Below, piece after piece: positions 45,885 through 58,319 of a stretch of 64,000 bases of DNA (positions are counted from its first letter, which is position 1; every line of letters starts with the position of its first letter). Below the pieces are notes generated by a model. The model was given only the letters and a program-made list of their open reading frames with translations, ran no database searches and was not told the DNA's origin. This stretch comes from Sciurus carolinensis (lineage: Eukaryota; Chordata; Mammalia; Rodentia; Sciuridae), in the NCBI RefSeq assembly GCF_902686445.1, contig NC_062219.1, forward strand, positions 42,435,056 to 42,499,055. The letters run 5' to 3'. A program made the translations under genes and the position numbers.

Positions 45885-46965
45885 TTATTTGTTTACTTGT
45901 ATTGTTTCTAAACTTAGAATTAGGATGGAATTCTACTTGTAGCATTATGATCAAAGAGCCCAAAATATCCACCAATAGCTACTTAGGTTGGCTAGTCTAG
46001 GTTGGTTTGTTCATCTAAAGAAAGTTACCTGGCAGAGGTATTTTAAATTAATTATTTGTTTATTGTTCACATTGTCTTGACTTGATATTTTACTCATATG
46101 CTGTATTTTATCTGCCTTTCTTACTGTACCTGATGAATTTCAGAAAATGGAAGTAAAGAAAATGAGAGTCCCACGACACTGGAAATTTAGTATAGTAATG
46201 TAACTTATTCCAGAGAAAAAAATGAGGAAAAAACTGTAAAATATTTCTAAATAGTTTATTATTGGCTTTCTATTGTATATAGAAGTATTCATTTTTCCAT
46301 TTGATGAGCAGAATGCTTTTTTTTCAGCTATTCTTTGCTAATCTGACAAATTGTATCAGATGTTGACCACTGTTCAACATGCAAAGACTTCAGAATTTCT
46401 TATCTTCATTTGAATATACAAGGAGAAGTTGAGACCATCAAACTGTTTAATTATATTGTAAATGCACCAGGAAGCTTCCTCTATGTAGAAAAGTGATCTA
46501 TTAAGCAAGAAATTGAACCATTGATCAATGGAAGATTGACAGCTAATAAAAATTTTGCAGTTGGGATTCATCACTCTATGCAAGATGTTTGAGAAAGTGA
46601 GTAGAGAAATTGAGGCAATTTGAACTACTAACACAAAGTTATGACACTCTTTCTATAGGACTACTAATATGATATATGATTTCTAACTTTAAGACTGAGT
46701 AATGAAGGGAAGAAAAGACATAAAATTTTAGAAAGTTACTTTACAGGATACCTTTTTTAGAGACTCTAAAAATATCAGTAGGGGCCTCACATAAAAATTC
46801 CTTGTAAGGTACCCTTTCCCCAGAACTTCTCTTTATCATGTAAACTTCAAGTTCAGTTACATTGTAAGCTAGAGAATAGGGAAGTAGGAAAGGAGGTTTA
46901 GGAGTTATCCTAATCAAAAATACCCCTAAATCTTGTCTGCGTACGCTAATCTACTTGACATTTAA
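45885..46965. other. No recognisable feature
   Basis: AT-rich unassigned sequence; the minus frame at 46374-46634 has no motif. Confidence 0.4.
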
Positions 46966-46969
46966 AGAT

Positions 46970-47179
46970 TTTTTTTTTTTTTTTGGTTCTGGGGTTTGAA
47001 CTCAAGGGCACTGGACCACTGAGCCACATCCCCAGTCCTATTTTGTATTTTATTTAGAGACAGGGGCTTACTGAGTTGCTTAGCACCTTGAGGTTGTTGA
47101 GGCTGACTTTGAACTCGAGATCCTCCTTTCTCAGCCTCCTGAACTGCTGGGCTTACACGTGTGCTCCACCTCGCCCAGC
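46970..47179 (-). mobile_element. B1-dID dimeric SINE
   Basis: Plus-strand order is T-run, then the inverted ID half (GGTTCTGGGGTTTGAACTCA, GGACCACTGAGCCACATCCCC), a linker (TATTTTGTATTTTATTTAGA), then the inverted B1 half (TTGAACTCGAGATCCTCC, CTCAGCCTCCTGAACTGCTG, ACGTGTGCTCCACCTCGCCC). It is full length and directly abuts the 5' end region of the L1M. Confidence 0.93.
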
Positions 47180-48377
47180 AAGAAATTTGTTCTTATTTAT
47201 AAAATTAATCATATTTTGAGTAAGAACATAAACGAGATTGCAGAATAGAAGCCCCAGTCCCTTCTTGCCCTTGGGATAAACTGATTCAGCAACAACACAA
47301 GGAAGAATTTCTTTGTGATAAATGCAGGAACAATCTAAGAAGCCTGTGCATCCCAGATGAGCTAAAATCAGCTGCATCAAAGCCAATAGAACACTCAACT
47401 TCCTAAGTCCTTCCTCTGCCACATGTCACATTTGAGAGGAAAAAATCCCATCTTTTCCCTAGGGAGGGGGAAAAAAAAAGTCTGGAACATATGCCTTATA
47501 TTCAGTTTTTAAAGAGGGACTACTGATTAAGGACTGGATTTTCCTTGCTTGAATTTAAACTGACAGAAAAGAGTATCAGGTTGAAGATCACTGAGAATAA
47601 GGATGAGAGTATGAACTAGTAAGCTCTCACTGTTTTCCTGCACCTCAACTCCCTGTGGAACCAATGAAAGGTGAGGAGGGCAACTCTCAATTTCTCCCTG
47701 GGAATGGAATGAGTTGTAGCCTACATCCAACATTCCATTTTCAGGGGGCTACACCAGGAATGGGTTTTAGTCTTGCCTGACTCGGACCACTGATAGACTC
47801 TGGCATACTTTAGATGGGGGCCACTTTGAAGAAGAAAAAGCTGATTTCTTTGCTGTTTCTTCAGAGGACCTGTGCTATGACAGACAGGAACCAATACAGT
47901 CAGATGCTTCTTCCTTGAAGGGGAAAGAATAGAGTATAACTCCAATATTTCAGCTTCTCTGGGTACTTTTTAGGATACTTCTAGGTACTGGTTTCTGTAT
48001 CACCTGATTTGTAGCATTAATGAGACCTGGAATTCTCTAGATGCTTGAGACCCGCTGAGATCCAAGAAGATCTGGGTACTGTGATACTGTATCAAAATAA
48101 TCGCAGTACAGAATACAAAACACAATGTAGCTCAGGAGCATTTTCTTAGAGCGAAGTTGAGGGGGTGCTGGTGGAAGAAGAATTAATCATACATTAAATG
48201 TTCTGGCTTTTGAGGAAGGGTGTCTTCCAGAGATACTGATTTCTGTTTCACCTGTCTCTAAGCACTGATAGGTCCTGACATATTCTAGATGATAGAATCC
48301 TGAGAACAAAACAGTTGTGAAGCTTGCTGATGTGACAGAGGATCGGTAGTCCAGCAGAGGAAAATTAGCTTGATGCC

Positions 48378-48397
48378 TTTTTTTTTTTTTTTTTTTT
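48378..48397. repeat. Poly(T) run
   Basis: A 20-base T-run inside the L1M 5' UTR region, without a recognisable SINE body. Confidence 0.95.
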
Positions 48398-48783
48398 CCT
48401 TGAAGACAGGACAGAGAGGTGAATGTAACATGGTTCCAACATTGCAGCTTTTCAGGGGTGGAAGGTTTGCCTGAGGGAGTGATGTCTGTCTTACTGATAT
48501 AAGAACACTGGCAGTATATGGAATTATTTGGGTACCTGGGTGGGTTACTGAGAAAGAACTGAATGTTTTACAGAAGCTTCAAAGAATGTGTAGTACCACA
48601 GACATACACCAGAGTGAGCAAGAGATTATGAGCTCCTGAAAAAAGAAATTAGCAAAACCCATTACAGAATTTACATATCTGAGTTCAGAAATGACAAATG
48701 ACCAGAAAATGTTTGAGAGTCTCCCAGAATATTCAGCCTGATTGGTGAAGTTTTTTCCTGTATGAAGTCAGTCCATATACACT

Positions 48784-48790
<7 letters not shown>

Positions 48791-48830
<40 letters not shown>
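48791..48830. repeat. Poly(T) run of 40 bases
   Basis: An uninterrupted 40-T tract within the L1M. No retroposon body follows on the plus side (AATTTATGGATTCC). Confidence 0.97.
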
Positions 48831-48836
<6 letters not shown>

Positions 48837-50005
48837 TGGATTCCTACACAAAGTAACAAGGTACAAAAAGAAACAAGGAAACTTGGCCCAACCAAAGGAA
48901 CAATATAAATATCCAGAAACTGACCCTAAAGAAACCGAAGTATATAAATTACTTGACAAAGAATTTAAAATAACCATATGAAAATTCTCAAGGAGATAAA
49001 GAGAAATGATTCATGAACAAAACCAGAATATCAATAAAGAGATAGCATATATTAAAAATAACTAATCAGTAACTGAAGAATAAATAACTAAATTAAAAAT
49101 TACACAAAATTAATTTCAACAGCAGATTTGATCCTTTAGAATAATTAGTGAACTTGAATACAGGTCATTTGAACTTATTCAATCAAAATAAGGGGGAAAA
49201 AAAGAAGGAATAAGAGAGAAGAAAGTCTTGTGAGCTTATGGGACACTCCTGAGGACACATATAGGAGTCCCAGAGACATAAGTGAGACACAGTGACAGCT
49301 TATCTAAGGGACAAATGACTGAAAACTTCCCAATCTCAGGAAGGAAATGGACTTTTGAATTCAAGAATCCTAACAAACCCTAAATAAGAATATAGAGAAG
49401 AATATAATGAGACATTATAATTAAATTATTGAAAATTTTTAAAAAAAAGAAAGAAATTTTGAAAGCTGTGAAAGAAGTGACTTATCAGGCACAGAAAAAC
49501 ATAAAACTATCCATGGATTTCTCATCAGAAACATTCCAGGTCAGAAGGAAATGAGATAGTATATAGAAAAAGCTATAAGAAAAGAAAAAAAAAAATTAAA
49601 GAACACCTGCCAATCAAGAATGCCATATTTAGCAAAACTATGCTTAAAAATGAAGAAGAACTAGAAACCTTTCATTATCACTAGAGTCAACTTAGAAGAC
49701 ATGCTAAAGGGAGTCCTTGAAGTCAAAAAGCAGCAACACAAAAGCATAAGGAAGCATAATACTTTCTGGAAATGGTAACCATATAAACAAGTATAGAATA
49801 CTGTAATACTGTAATGGGAGAATATGGATCACTGTGAATTCTAGTATAGAATTAAAAGTAAATATAACTATAAAACATGTAAACATATATGAAAGTATAA
49901 AAAAATACATTTTATGACAAATTACATAAAGCAAATGTGGGAATTAAAATTTAGAGTTTTGTGTGTGAGTGAAGATTAGTTGTCATCAGCTTGAAATATA
50001 TTCTT

Positions 50006-50098
50006 TTTTTTTTTTTTTTTTTTGCGGTACTGGGGATTGAACTCAGGGCCTTGTGCTTGCAAGGCAAGCACTGTACCAGCTGAGCTATCTCCCTAGCC
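50006..50098 (-). mobile_element. ID SINE inserted in L1M
   Basis: T-run followed by GCGGTACTGGGGATTGAACT, CAGGGCCTTGTGCTTGCAAG and TACCAGCTGAGCTATCTCCC. It is flanked by a perfect 14-bp duplication TGAAATATATTCTT (49992-50005 and 50099-50112). A recent insertion. Confidence 0.95.
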
Positions 50099-50799
50099 TG
50101 AAATATATTCTTATAAATATAAGATGCTTTATGTAGGTCCTATTTTAATACAGAGAAACTATCTATAAAAGATATACAAAACAAATGAGAAGGAATCAAA
50201 GGATGTCACAAAAAACAAATAAATAAAATAAAACACAAAGGGAGAGAGCAAGAAAGGACAAAAAACTACAAAACAAAAAAATAATGAAATTGTCATTTTT
50301 CTATCAGCAATTACTTTAAATGTAAGCATATTAAACTCTCCAATAAAATGGCAGAAAACTGATGGACAAAAACAATAATCTAACTATATGCTGACCACAA
50401 TAGATTTTCTTCAGATTTAAGGACACACATAGGCTGAAAGCCAGTGAAAGGAAAATGATTTTCCATGCAAATGATAATCAATGAAAAGGAGAGGTAGACA
50501 TATTTATACTAGTCAAAATATATGTTCATTCAAAAACTGTCACAAACACATTATACAATGATTAAATACTCAAAAATCCAAGAAATTAAAACAATTATGA
50601 ATATACACACACAACATCAAAGCAGCTAAATATATACAGCAGACTTTTGACAGAAATGAGAAAGAAATAGACAGGAACACAATAATAGCGGGTGATTTAA
50701 GCACCCTATTTTGAATAATGGATTGAACAACTAGAGAAATGATGGGTAAGGAAATAGAGAGCTTGACCAATACTGTAGACAAAAGAAATCTAGCATTAT

Positions 50800-51257
50800 T
50801 GTTATGGTTTAGATGTATGTTGTCTCCCAAAAGCTCATGTGCAAGACAAGAGGGTTTCAAGGTGAAAAAATTGGGTTATGAGAGACTTAACCCATTCGGT
50901 GCGTTGATACCCTAATAGGGATTAACTGAGTAGTAACTGAAAGAAGGTAGGGTATGACTAGAGAAGGTGGGTTACTGGGGTCATGCCTTTGGGGCATATA
51001 TATTTTGTTTGTGGGGGTATATAAAATTTGTCCTTGTTGAGCAGAGCTCTCTGCTTTCTGGTGTGATGTCTTGAGCTGCTTCCCTCCACCACTCTCTTCC
51101 ACTATGATGTTCTGCCTCATCTCAAGCTCCAAGAAATGGAGCCAGCTGTTTATGGACTGAAATCTCTGAAACCATGAGCCCCAAAATAAACTTTTTCTCC
51201 TCTAATGGTTCTTGTCAGTTCTTTTTAGTCATAGCAGCTAAAAAAGCCAACTAAACA
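50800..51257 (+). mobile_element. MaLR-like solo LTR inserted in L1M
   Basis: Starts TGTTATGGTTTAGATG and ends GCCAACTAAACA. Phrases include GTCTCCCAAAAGCTCATGTG, GGGTTATGAGAGACTTAACC, TAATAGGGATTAACTGAGTA, a GGGGCATATATATTTTG TATA-like region, and the AATAAA polyadenylation signal in CCCCAAAATAAACTTTTTC. ORF2-derived L1 sequence lies on both sides. No internal retroviral genes. Confidence 0.7.
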
Positions 51258-51305
51258 GTCATATATAGAATATTCTATGCAATGAAAGCAGGACATATAT
51301 TCTTC

Positions 51306-51435
51306 CTTTTTTTTTAAATATGCTTTTAGTGTAGATGAACACAGCACCTTTACTATTATGTGGTGCTGAGGATTGAACCCAAGGCCTTACACATGCGAGG
51401 CAAGCATTCTGCCACTGAGCTGCAACCCCAGCCCC
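51306..51435 (-). mobile_element. ID-related SINE (longer sciurid type) inserted in L1M
   Basis: Plus: T-run, an AAATATGCTTTTAGTGTAGA leader, then TATGTGGTGCTGAGGATTGA, ACCCAAGGCCTTACACATGC and GCCACTGAGCTGCAACCCCA. The ID-like right part is joined to a non-ID left part, as in longer squirrel ID derivatives. Flanks ACATATATTCTTC (51293-51305) and ACATTCTTCTT (51436-51446) look like an imperfect duplication. Confidence 0.8.
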
Positions 51436-54400
51436 ACATTCTTCTTAGGCATACATGTAACATTCTTCTGTGTAGAACACATGGTAGGTCACAAACAAGT
51501 CTTAACTAAATTAAGAAGATTTAGATCATACCAAGTATCTTTCCTAACCACAGGGAAATGAAACCAGAAATCAATAACCGAAGGAATTTTGGAAAAATCA
51601 CAAGTATGTGGGAATTAAACAATATACTTGTGAACAACCAATGAGTCGAAGAAGAAATCAAAAAGGAAATTCAAAAATATCTTGAGACGAATGAAAATAA
51701 AAACACAGTATAGCAAAACTTACAGGATGCTGCAAATATATGCCTAAGAAAGATATTAATAGTGGTAAATGCCTGTGTAAAAAAGAAGAAAGGGCTCAAA
51801 TAAACAACATGCCTTCATATCAAGGTTCAAGTTATAGATAAACAAACTAAACACACACTTAAAAAAATAAATATATAATAGAAATTAGAACAGAAATAAA
51901 ATAAATGGAGAACAGAAAATATCAACGCACGTGTTCTTTTTCTTTTTTTGGAAAAGATCAAGAAAATTGAAAGCTCCTACCTAAAATAATAAAAATGATA
52001 GGACTCAGATAAATTAAAAAACTAAAAAAGGAGACACTGTAATGATGCCACAGAAATTTAAAAAAAAATGAGACTACAGTATATAATTATTTGCTGACAA
52101 ATTAGATATCCTACAAGTAGTAGCTACAGAAATATATAAACATCAAGACTGAAAAATGAAGAAATAGAAAACCTGAACAGAGCTTAAAGTAGTATAGAGA
52201 TTGAACTGGTAATTAAAAACCTCCCAAGTCTAACCCAGGATGAGATGTTTTCATTGTAAGATTACACTAAACACTTAAAGAAGTAGCACCAATTTTTCTC
52301 AAACTCATCCAAAACATTGAAGAAAATGAACACTTCCAAATTCTTTTTTTGAGGCATAATTATCCCGTATCAAACCAGATGAAGACACTACAAGAAAACT
52401 GCAGACCAATATCCTTGATAAAAATAAGTGCAAAAATCTTCAACAAAATACTAGCAAGCCAAATTAATCAACATATTAAAAAAATTGTACACCACAATCG
52501 AGTAGGTACTATTCCTAGGATGTTAGAATGCTTCAATATAAAAATAAATCAACATGATACATCACACTAACAGAACCAAGAGTAAAATAAAATGGTCATC
52601 TAATCAGATGCAGAAAAATCACTTGACAACATGCAATGCCCTTTCATGATAAAATCACTCAGAAAACTAGGAAGGAGTTCATCTCAAAAAAATAGAATTC
52701 ACATGTGCAAAGTTCACAGCTAACATGATACTCAATAGTGAAAAGCATTAAGACTTATCAGCTAAGATCAGAAACAGGGCAAGGATGGTCCCTCCCATCA
52801 CTTCTGTTCAGCGTAGATAAATGGAAGTCCTATCTAGAAAAATTAAACAAGAAAAAGAGTTATCTAAATCTGAAGGAAGAAGTAATATCATCCCTGTTCT
52901 CAGACGGCATGATCTGATAACTAGAAAACCATAAAAATTCTACAAAAAACATTTAGAACTAATTAATGAATACAGCAAACTTTCAGGATACAAAAACCAA
53001 TTGCCTTTCTATATACTAACAATTAACAATAAGCAGCATCGAAAAGAATAAAACACTTAGGAATAAACTTAACCAAGGAGGAGAAAGACTTCTATAACTG
53101 AAACTATAAAACAGCGCTGAGAGAAATTGAAGAAGATGCAAATAAGTGGAAAAATATCTGTGTTCATGGATTGGAATATTTACTATTGTTAAAATGTCCC
53201 TACTCCCTAAAGTGATCTACAGACTCAATACAATCCTTATCTATGTCTCAATGACATTGTTACAGAAACAGGAAAATAATCCTATGATTTGCATGGAACC
53301 AGAAAGGACACTGAATAGCCAAAACAATCCTAAGAAGGAAGAACATTTTTGAAGGTCTTACACTTCCTGTCCTCAAACCACACTACAAAGTTCCAGTCAT
53401 TAAAATAGTATCGTACGGGAGTGAAGACAGCCATATAGATGAATAGAATAGAATGGATAACTAAGAAAAGAGCTCACCGAGTACAATCAAGTGATCTTCG
53501 ACAAGGATGCCAAGACTACACAATGAGAAGAGAGAGTCTTTTTCTGAACTACTCTTAAGAAAACTGGATAACCACATGCAAAAAAAAAAAAAAAAAAACC
53601 AATAAAAATTAGACAATTATCCTATATCATATACAAAAATCAACTCGAAATGAATTAAAGACTTAAACACCTGAAACTATAAAACACTTAGGAAAAAACA
53701 GGGAAAAAAACTTCATAACACTGATCTTGGCAATGATTTCTTGCATATAAAACCAAAAGCACTAGTAATAAAAGCAGAGTAGACAAGTGGGACTAAATTA
53801 AACTGAAAAACTTCTGCACAGCAAGTTAAACAATCAGCAGATTGAAAAGAAAACCTATGGAATGGAAGAAAATAGTTGTAAACCATATACCTCATTCGGG
53901 GTTAATATCTAAAATATATGAGGAACTCATAACTAGACAATAATAACAAAAAATAAATAATCCCATTTTTGAAAAAATAGAAAATGCACAGTAGACATTT
54001 CTGCAAAGAAGACTTACAAATAGTCAACAAATATATGAAAAGATGCTCAACAAATGATACTCATTGAACATCAGGAAATGTGAATTAGAACTATAATGAG
54101 ATAGTTTTAATTTTTATATCTGTTTGCATGAGATTTACATATACCAAAACCTGAAAATTATAAATGTTGGCAAGGATGTAGAGAAATGGAACTCTTGTGC
54201 ATTGTTGTTGGGAATCTGAAAATAATGCAGCCACTATGAAAAAACTATAGAGTTGCCTCAAAAAATTAAAAATAGAACTACTAAATGATCCATCAATCCT
54301 ACTTCTCTGTATTTATCAAAATAATTGATAAGGCATTTTCAAAGAGATATTTGTACTCCCACGTTTATTGAAGCATAATTCGCAATAATCTGGTGGTAGA

Positions 54401-54864
54401 AACAAACTAAATGTCCACTGATGGATGAATGGCTAAAGAAACTGTGATGCAGGTATAGAGTAGAATATAATTTAGTGTGAAAGGAAGGAAATCGTGTCCT
54501 ATGTTCCAACATGAATGCACCTTAAGGAAATCATGCTAAGTGATATAAGCAAGTTGCAGGAGGAAAAGTACTGAATGATTCCATCTATATGAGGCACCCC
54601 AAATTGTAAAATTCACAAAACAGAAATGAAAATGGTGTTTTCCAAGGACTAGAAAAAGGAAGAAATGGTAGTTTCAAGTTTCCATGCAGTGGGCAGTGGG
54701 TACAGAGTGTTAGTCTTGCAAGATTAAAAACATCAAGTGATTGCTGTACAACCATTTGTATATAGTTTTGTACACATTATATATACACTGCACACATTAA
54801 AATCTATTGATAAGCTATGTTGTATTTTTACCACAATTAAAACAAAAACAAAAACCAAGAAGCA

Positions 54865-55730
54865 GTCAAAACAAAAACAGGTAGCATGTTGGATTTGTCC
54901 CCAAGACTGTGGTTTGCTGACCTTTGCACTAGAATCATAGTTGGTACATGCTGATTCATTATTATAACTATTGCTACTTTCCTTGGGGAAATTTACTTCT
55001 TGGCCAATAACTATAGTGCTGACCTTTATACAGCCTTTAATTAGGTTATAATGAAAACACATCTCACCTTTTTGAATTAATGAGGATCAGTCAAAACAGA
55101 CTTATCATATAAAACTCACAGCCTCAGACTTTCCACAACAGCTCATTTATGTTTGTCATCAGAAAGAAAACCAATAAAGTATTTTCTCAGGTAATATATC
55201 TTCCCCTGATATTTAAACCTTTTTGAAGCACAGAGTTTAATTTGACACAAGACATTGTACTGAGAAACATGCACAAATAGCAGCCTGGTTGATGTAATTT
55301 TATTAAATTTGAAAGTCATTTATACTGAATGATAAACTGTTAATCAATAATTGTATGAAATTAAATTAAGACAACACCAAATGAAAGCAAGGCACTATAC
55401 TGCTTAACATGAAAGAAACTGCTTCCTTCTTCCCTCCACTGTCATATTTCTCACTTATAAAGTCCCACTCCTAAAATTATCCTTAACCTTCAGAATTTTT
55501 CAGGTTAGTTGTGACTAATCAGCCCTGGTATCCTTCACCACTTCCAGGGGTAAAGCCCACACCTGAATATTCTGGTGGTGGTTTGTTAGCAACTGAAGAA
55601 TACCTAACTAGCTATGACTTAACTTCTTCTTGTATTTTTTTCTAAGAGCTAAAATAAACAATTTCTTCTTAAATTGAAAAAATGTTTATGTATTATTTCA
55701 TAAATCACCTTATAATTCCATTAGTTACAG
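54865..55730. other. No recognisable feature
   Basis: Unassigned sequence after the L1M 3' end; the minus frame at 54733-55062 is partly L1-derived. Confidence 0.4.
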
Positions 55731-55734
55731 ATTT

Positions 55735-55895
55735 CCACATACCTCCTTTAAGCCTCATTATACCTTTTTGAAGAATAGCAGAATAGGGCTTACTACCTGC
55801 ATTTATTAGGAAGAAAATGAATGTGCAGGAGAATAAATGATTTACTTAAGTTCAATACTGTGAGAGTGATGAAAAATAGAATTAAAACAATGCGG
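55735..55895 (-). mobile_element. MIR-like relic
   Basis: Inverted MIR pattern: ACCTCCTTTAAGCCTCATTATACC, TACTACCTGCATTTATTAGG, ATGATTTACTTAAGTTCAAT. Confidence 0.45.
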
Positions 55896-55916
55896 ACAAG
55901 TATTCTATGTACTCAC

Positions 55917-56108
55917 ATTCAGACAGACATACACATCTAGTGCTGTTATGTTATGTCTGACCTCCAGGATGCAATTTTTCTCTAGCTCTTGATGTAGTTT
56001 TTTCTCAAGTATGTCTTCATACGCTGCCAAGTATGGAGAAGACTTGCTCTCCACATGGAACAGAAAGACCATAAGGAGAATATCAGAGTACAAATTAATT
56101 ACTGTCAT
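55917..56108 (-). other. Candidate orphan protein-coding exon (unproven)
   Basis: On the minus strand a frame open from an ATG at 56108 reads MTVINLYSDILLMVFLFHV, then VESKSSPYLAAYEDILEKK and LHQELEKNCILEVRHNITAL. It stays open until a strong donor-like AAT/GTGAGT at 55917/55916, and the in-frame stop lies just beyond that site. The first part is hydrophobic; the second is charged and looks helix-forming, with an N-glycosylation sequon (NIT). It lies between a MIR and an L1 relic, not in a recognised repeat. Weak points: no good acceptor is obvious (a pyrimidine-rich stretch precedes an AG near 56054), the protein is unfamiliar, and no neighbouring exon is recognised. It may be chance, or a decayed exon. 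Confidence 0.25.
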
Positions 56109-56344
56109 GATAGAAGTCTTCTGTCACAGCATATAGGAGTTATTAGTACATTCATTTAACAAAATCACATTGAATCCTTACTCCGTGCCAGTTATCTTTC
56201 CAGACTTCATGGTTGTGGATTAGTGAAAATAAGGGGGCCTGAGGTAAATCTTAAGGGAGAATGAAAGCTATCCAGGTGAAGGAGAAAGGATGTGAGCTTT
56301 AGTATGGGAGGATGTGCTAATGAGCAAAGAAGAATCAAGAATAC

Positions 56345-56935
56345 ATAGCCTGTGCATAGTTCAATAAATCTGTATATATGTTTTTTTCTATAATTTAACT
56401 TCCTCCTATCCTATTTGTATGTCCTGTATTTCTTTTACTTGCCTGATTGCTTTGGATAGAAATTTTAATACCATATTAAATAAGAGAAGTAAGAGTAACA
56501 TCCTTCTCTCTTTCCTGGTTTTGATTTTGGAGAAAATGCTTTCAGTTTTTCCAAATTCTGTGTGATGTTGGCTATGGTTTTGTTGTAGATAGCCTTCATT
56601 GTGTTAAAGTTGATCCTTCTTTACTAAATTTGTTGACAACTTCTATCTTTAATGTTTTTGCGTTTTTTACAGGCTTTTCCCCCATCTATCGAGATGATTC
56701 TGTGATTGTTATTCTTGTCTCTCTGTGTTGTACAATGTTTATTGATTTGTGTATGTGAAATTATCCTTTGATCCCTCCAATAAAACCAACTTGATTATGC
56801 TATATATTCTTTCTTTTGTGCTGTTGAATTCAATATACAAGTGTTTTTTGAGGAGAATTGCATCTCTATTAATTAGGAATATTGGTCCATGGTTTTCATT
56901 TATTGTTCCTGTGATTTGAAATCAGTTTAGATATT
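56345..56935 (-). mobile_element. L1 ORF2 reverse-transcriptase-region relic
   Basis: Antisense L1 sequence: CTTCCTCCTATCCTATTTGT, TTTACTTGCCTGATTGCTTTGG, GAGAAAATGCTTTCAGTTTTTCC, GTGATGTTGGCTATGGTTTTG, TCCCCCATCTATCGAGATGA, TTATCCTTTGATCCCTCCAA, GAGAATTGCATCTC and TTAGGAATATTGGTCCATGG. This covers an internal part of ORF2 without a 3' end. Boundaries approximate. Confidence 0.8.
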
Positions 56936-56939
56936 TTTC

Positions 56940-57900
56940 AAACTTACATATTTTTTCTGAAATTTTTACTCTTTATGGGGACAAAGATGGACCCATTTTA
57001 GAATATCTTAGCTTCCATACTGTCATACACTTCTATAAAATAAAGACATTGTACATTTATTGTGCTATTCTGTAAAGTTAAAATGGATTTTCATGATTTT
57101 AATTCCTTTAGTAGACGTTAGTATTATGTGATTGATTCAATAGTATTTAAATAATATCATCCTTTCCCCAATATTTAAGAGTTCAGAGAAACTACTGTTA
57201 CACCTAAGAAAGACTTAATAAATGAGCAAGCAGGATTGATTACCATGTTGCTGGGATACTGAAAATGTTCAGAGTTTCATAGAACTTACCAGAATCAAGT
57301 GTGCCTAAGGAGATCCAAATTGACTTTGCAGAAATCTTTAAAACTTACTGACAGCCTGTTTTTCTCATTATGAAAATGCTACGAAAATTATATTCATAAA
57401 AATTCAAGCAATAAAGATGAAATAGAAAGTAAAAGTTGTTCTTTGTTCACCTATTCCCAGAGATAACTATTGAAGTGTATTTTCTCAGGCTTTTCTATTT
57501 ATACATAATCATGTATACACACATGCATACACATAAACACACCACTCATGTATATATATATATATATGATTCTGTTGGAATTGTAGAAGCGAAATTATTG
57601 TGCTAAATAGAAATCTCACTTAAATTTTATAAGTCCATTCCAAATTTATCTAGAATAAATATTTCGTTAGTTGGAGCTATTTAAAATATTTTAACAAAAC
57701 ATGTTGATTGAGGAAATTTTCCCAAGATCTGAGTAAATTTTATCAGAGAGAGATGCTTTAGAATATACTGAAATTAAATGTAATAAATGGTTATTTAATC
57801 ATGTACATTTGAATGGCAATTTCCCTGGTATTAACATTAATATATGAGAACTATAAGTAAGGGTTGGTTTTTTTTTTTTTTTTTCCCTTTAGTCCTATTA
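56940..57900. other. No gene; simple repeats only
   Basis: AT-rich sequence with (TA)n at 57550-57567 and a poly(T) run at about 57867-57884. No other feature assigned. Confidence 0.45.
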
Positions 57901-57904
57901 ATAA

Positions 57905-58110
57905 GTAAATCCTTGAGGCCAAACACAGTTCTAGGTACTTTATATATAAAATCCCATCTCATTCAACACACCTTTTAAAGATGTCACCATCTTCATTTTA
58001 TAGAAGAAAATAAGAAGTTTAGTTTTGGTAAATACCTTGTAAAAATTACCCAGCTTTTAAGCAAACAGATTAAGAAGAAATAAAGTCTTCTTGAATGACT
58101 ACCATAATGT
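57905..58110 (-). mobile_element. MIR relic
   Basis: Inverted MIR order: GGCCAAACACAGTTCTAGGTAC, TATAAAATCCCATCTCATTC, ACCATCTTCATTTTATAGAAG, TAAATACCTTGTAAAAATTACCCAG. Well recognisable though diverged. Confidence 0.65.
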
Positions 58111-58319
58111 CTATTTTTACATCAACTTTTTGAGGTCAAAGTATATGATTTTTCAATCAACACTGAAGATTTATTATTTGAGTTGCATCAAAAAATGTCA
58201 ACTTCAAAAAGTAATAAAGAGCACTGTCTAATCATTTTAGGAATTTGTGAGAAAGCAAAAGTTTGGAAGAAAAATTTGGGGGAAGTCATGAAGTCATTAA
58301 TACTAAAGGCCCGGCCGTC

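Larger units (their letters stand above)
47225..54860 (+). mobile_element. Nearly full-length decayed L1M carrying three later insertions
   Basis: It begins with the L1-like 5' start GAGATTGCAGAATAGAAGCC, followed by a probable 5' UTR (about 47225-48900). ORF1-type sequence follows at about 48900-49950 (AAGAATGCCATATTTAGCAA, GACATGCTAAAGGGAGTCC), then ORF2 from about 50290: endonuclease-region phrases (GTAAGCATATTAAACTCTCC, TAGCGGGTGATTTAAGCACC), reverse-transcriptase-region phrases (ACTGCAGACCAATATCCTTG, AATACTAGCAAGCC, TCTCAGACGGCATGATCTG) and a 3' part with ATGTAGAGAAATGGAACTC. The 3' UTR ends near ATTTTTACCACAATTAAAAC. Nested: ID at 50006, LTR at 50800, SINE at 51306. Without these the element is roughly 7 kb. 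The decayed RT frame at 52349-52570 still shows PISLIKISAKIFNKILASQI. Stops and frameshifts throughout; inactive. Confidence 0.85.
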
